DNA of 64,000 bases from Kriegella sp963975415. GTDB taxonomy: Bacteria > Bacteroidota > Bacteroidia > Flavobacteriales > Flavobacteriaceae. The translations under genes were made by a program, and so were the position numbers. Below, one piece after another: positions 63,246 to 64,000 of this stretch; within the stretch, counting starts at the first letter, position 1; every line of letters starts with the position of its first letter. The DNA lies in NCBI RefSeq assembly GCF_963975415.1, contig NZ_CAXBGN010000001.1:372001-436000 (forward strand). The letters run 5' to 3'. The notes below the pieces were generated by a model. It did not search any database, was not told where the DNA came from, and worked only from the letters and a program-made list of their open reading frames with translations.

Positions 63246-64000
63246 TTATTCCGCATGAACTTCCGGTTCTTCGCCCTTAGGTTTTATCTTTCCTCCTTTT
63301 TGCTGTATGGTATGTGTTAGCTCGTGCGCCAATAGGTGCTGGCCTTCCTTGGAGTTCGGGTTGTACCTGCCCTCGTTGAAATAGATATCCTTTCCATGGG
63401 TAAACGCCTGTGCGCCTAGTTCTTTGCTCATTTGTACAGCATTGTCATCGGTATGAATTCGGATGCCGCTAAAATCGACTCCAAAGCGTGTTTCCATTTG
63501 CTGTCGAACCTTAGCTTCCATTTTATTTCCGCTACCTTTACTTTGCTTTAGGCGATTTTCTAAAGATGGCGTAGATTTCGATTTACTGTTGGGTTTGGTC
63601 TGGACAGCTTCCTCTTCCTCCATTTGCTGAACGGGTTCCTCCTCTTCCATCATTTGGACTGGCTCTTCTTCCTCTTCGGACTGGGTTTGAACCTCCTCTT
63701 CCTCTTCCGCCATTTGCGCGGGTTCTTCTTCTTCAGACTGCGTTTGCACTTCTTCTTCCTCCTGTTGTTGTACAGGTTCGTCCTCTTCCATTCTTCGAAC
63801 AGAATCTTTTTCCAGTAGCCCCTCTCGCTGCACGGTAGATACCGAATCGACCAACGGTTTTTGTTGCATTTCTTCTTCCGTACCGCCCCTCTTTTGAACC
63901 GCTTGCGAAGATTGGGTGTTATGAACCACTTTATCTGCAACGGCATCGGCCTCCATTTCATACGCATCCCCTGGCCGACCGATCTTTAGCTTTTGCTGTA
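63246..64000 (-). CDS. DUF4157 (eCIS-core) protein, N-terminus beyond the window
   Basis: The frame is open to the right edge; residues upstream of the in-frame Met at 63956 read LKIGRPGDAYE, matching the conserved pre-domain of DUF4157 proteins, so the true start is outside. About 250 residues are visible. A Glu/Gln-rich repeat region (units like EEEEPVQMM and EEEVQTQS) precedes the DUF4157 domain (FGVDFSGIRIHTDDNAVQM, HELTHTIQQ). The protein ends 20 residues after HELTH, so it has no cargo domain of its own. Its role may be in loading or processing cargo of the injection system. Confidence 0.9.
   Translation of the reverse strand, partial: QQKLKIGRPGDAYEMEADAVADKVVHNTQSSQAVQKRGGTEEEMQQKPLVDSVSTVQREGLLEKDSVRRMEEDEPVQQQEEEEVQTQSEEEEPAQMAEEEEEVQTQSEEEEEPVQMMEEEEPVQQMEEEEAVQTKPNSKSKSTPSLENRLKQSKGSGNKMEAKVRQQMETRFGVDFSGIRIHTDDNAVQMSKELGAQAFTHGKDIYFNEGRYNPNSKEGQHLLAHELTHTIQQKGGKIKPKGEEPEVHAE

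Overview
The window looks like chromosomal DNA of a marine-type member of the Flavobacteriaceae (Bacteroidota). The evidence is two tandem SusC/SusD pairs, lipoprotein signals of the LxxC type, start sites without strong Shine-Dalgarno sequences, several promoters fitting the Bacteroidota -7 pattern TAnnTTTG, a moderately AT-rich composition, and an extracellular contractile injection system (eCIS)-type locus with DUF4157 proteins. I saw no tRNA, rRNA, CRISPR array, transposase or phage integrase.

Region 1 (1-26075) is a polysaccharide/glycoside utilisation locus with two arms diverging from about 17.7-18.2 kb. The minus arm holds SusC-SusD, a second SusC-SusD, an (alpha/alpha)-type secreted protein, a SUMF1-like protein, a large glycosidase-like lipoprotein, a ROK kinase, a SIS-domain isomerase and a DUF3748-like lipoprotein cut by the left edge. 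The plus arm holds a sodium:solute symporter, two tiny membrane proteins, a GH2 enzyme of the exo-beta-D-glucosaminidase (CsxA) type, a DegT-type sugar aminotransferase, a Gfo/Idh oxidoreductase and a second ROK kinase. A coherent reading is import of an oligosaccharide or amino-sugar glycoside, cleavage by GH2 in the cytoplasm, removal of the amino group through a keto-sugar intermediate, reduction and phosphorylation. An ungapped element of about 120 nt is conserved upstream of both susC genes, which suggests shared regulation, but no regulator is visible in the window.

Region 2 (26188-45148) is mostly core metabolism: a peroxiredoxin-like protein, an NmrA-like protein, a small hydrophilic protein, leuC-leuD-leuA/cimA-like-leuB on the plus strand ending at a bidirectional terminator, an MFS exporter, a type I sulfatase, a GapN-like dehydrogenase, and the minus-strand ilvD-ilvB-ilvN-ilvC-ilvA cluster with a possible attenuator before ilvA. 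Together ilv and leu give the complete branched-chain amino-acid pathway except the final transaminase.

Region 3 (45460-53249) carries a di-haem cytochrome c peroxidase, a beta-helix/cytochrome c fusion, an aldehyde dehydrogenase, the 5-oxoprolinase genes pxpABC, a small zinc-ribbon-like protein and a membrane protein.

Region 4 (53335-64000, open to the right) is the edge of an eCIS-like locus on the minus strand. It contains two DUF4157 proteins (one a 1482-residue protein ending in an HNH/Endo VII-like GH-E-type nuclease domain), small helper or immunity candidates (two TPR proteins and a paralogous pair), a muramidase and an AAA+ ATPase. The large toxin-like gene has six perfect TTTAGGG heptamers ending 2 nt before its start codon and a C9 run inside its nuclease domain, so it is a candidate phase-variable locus. 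The structural sheath, tube and baseplate genes are not in the window and presumably lie to the right.
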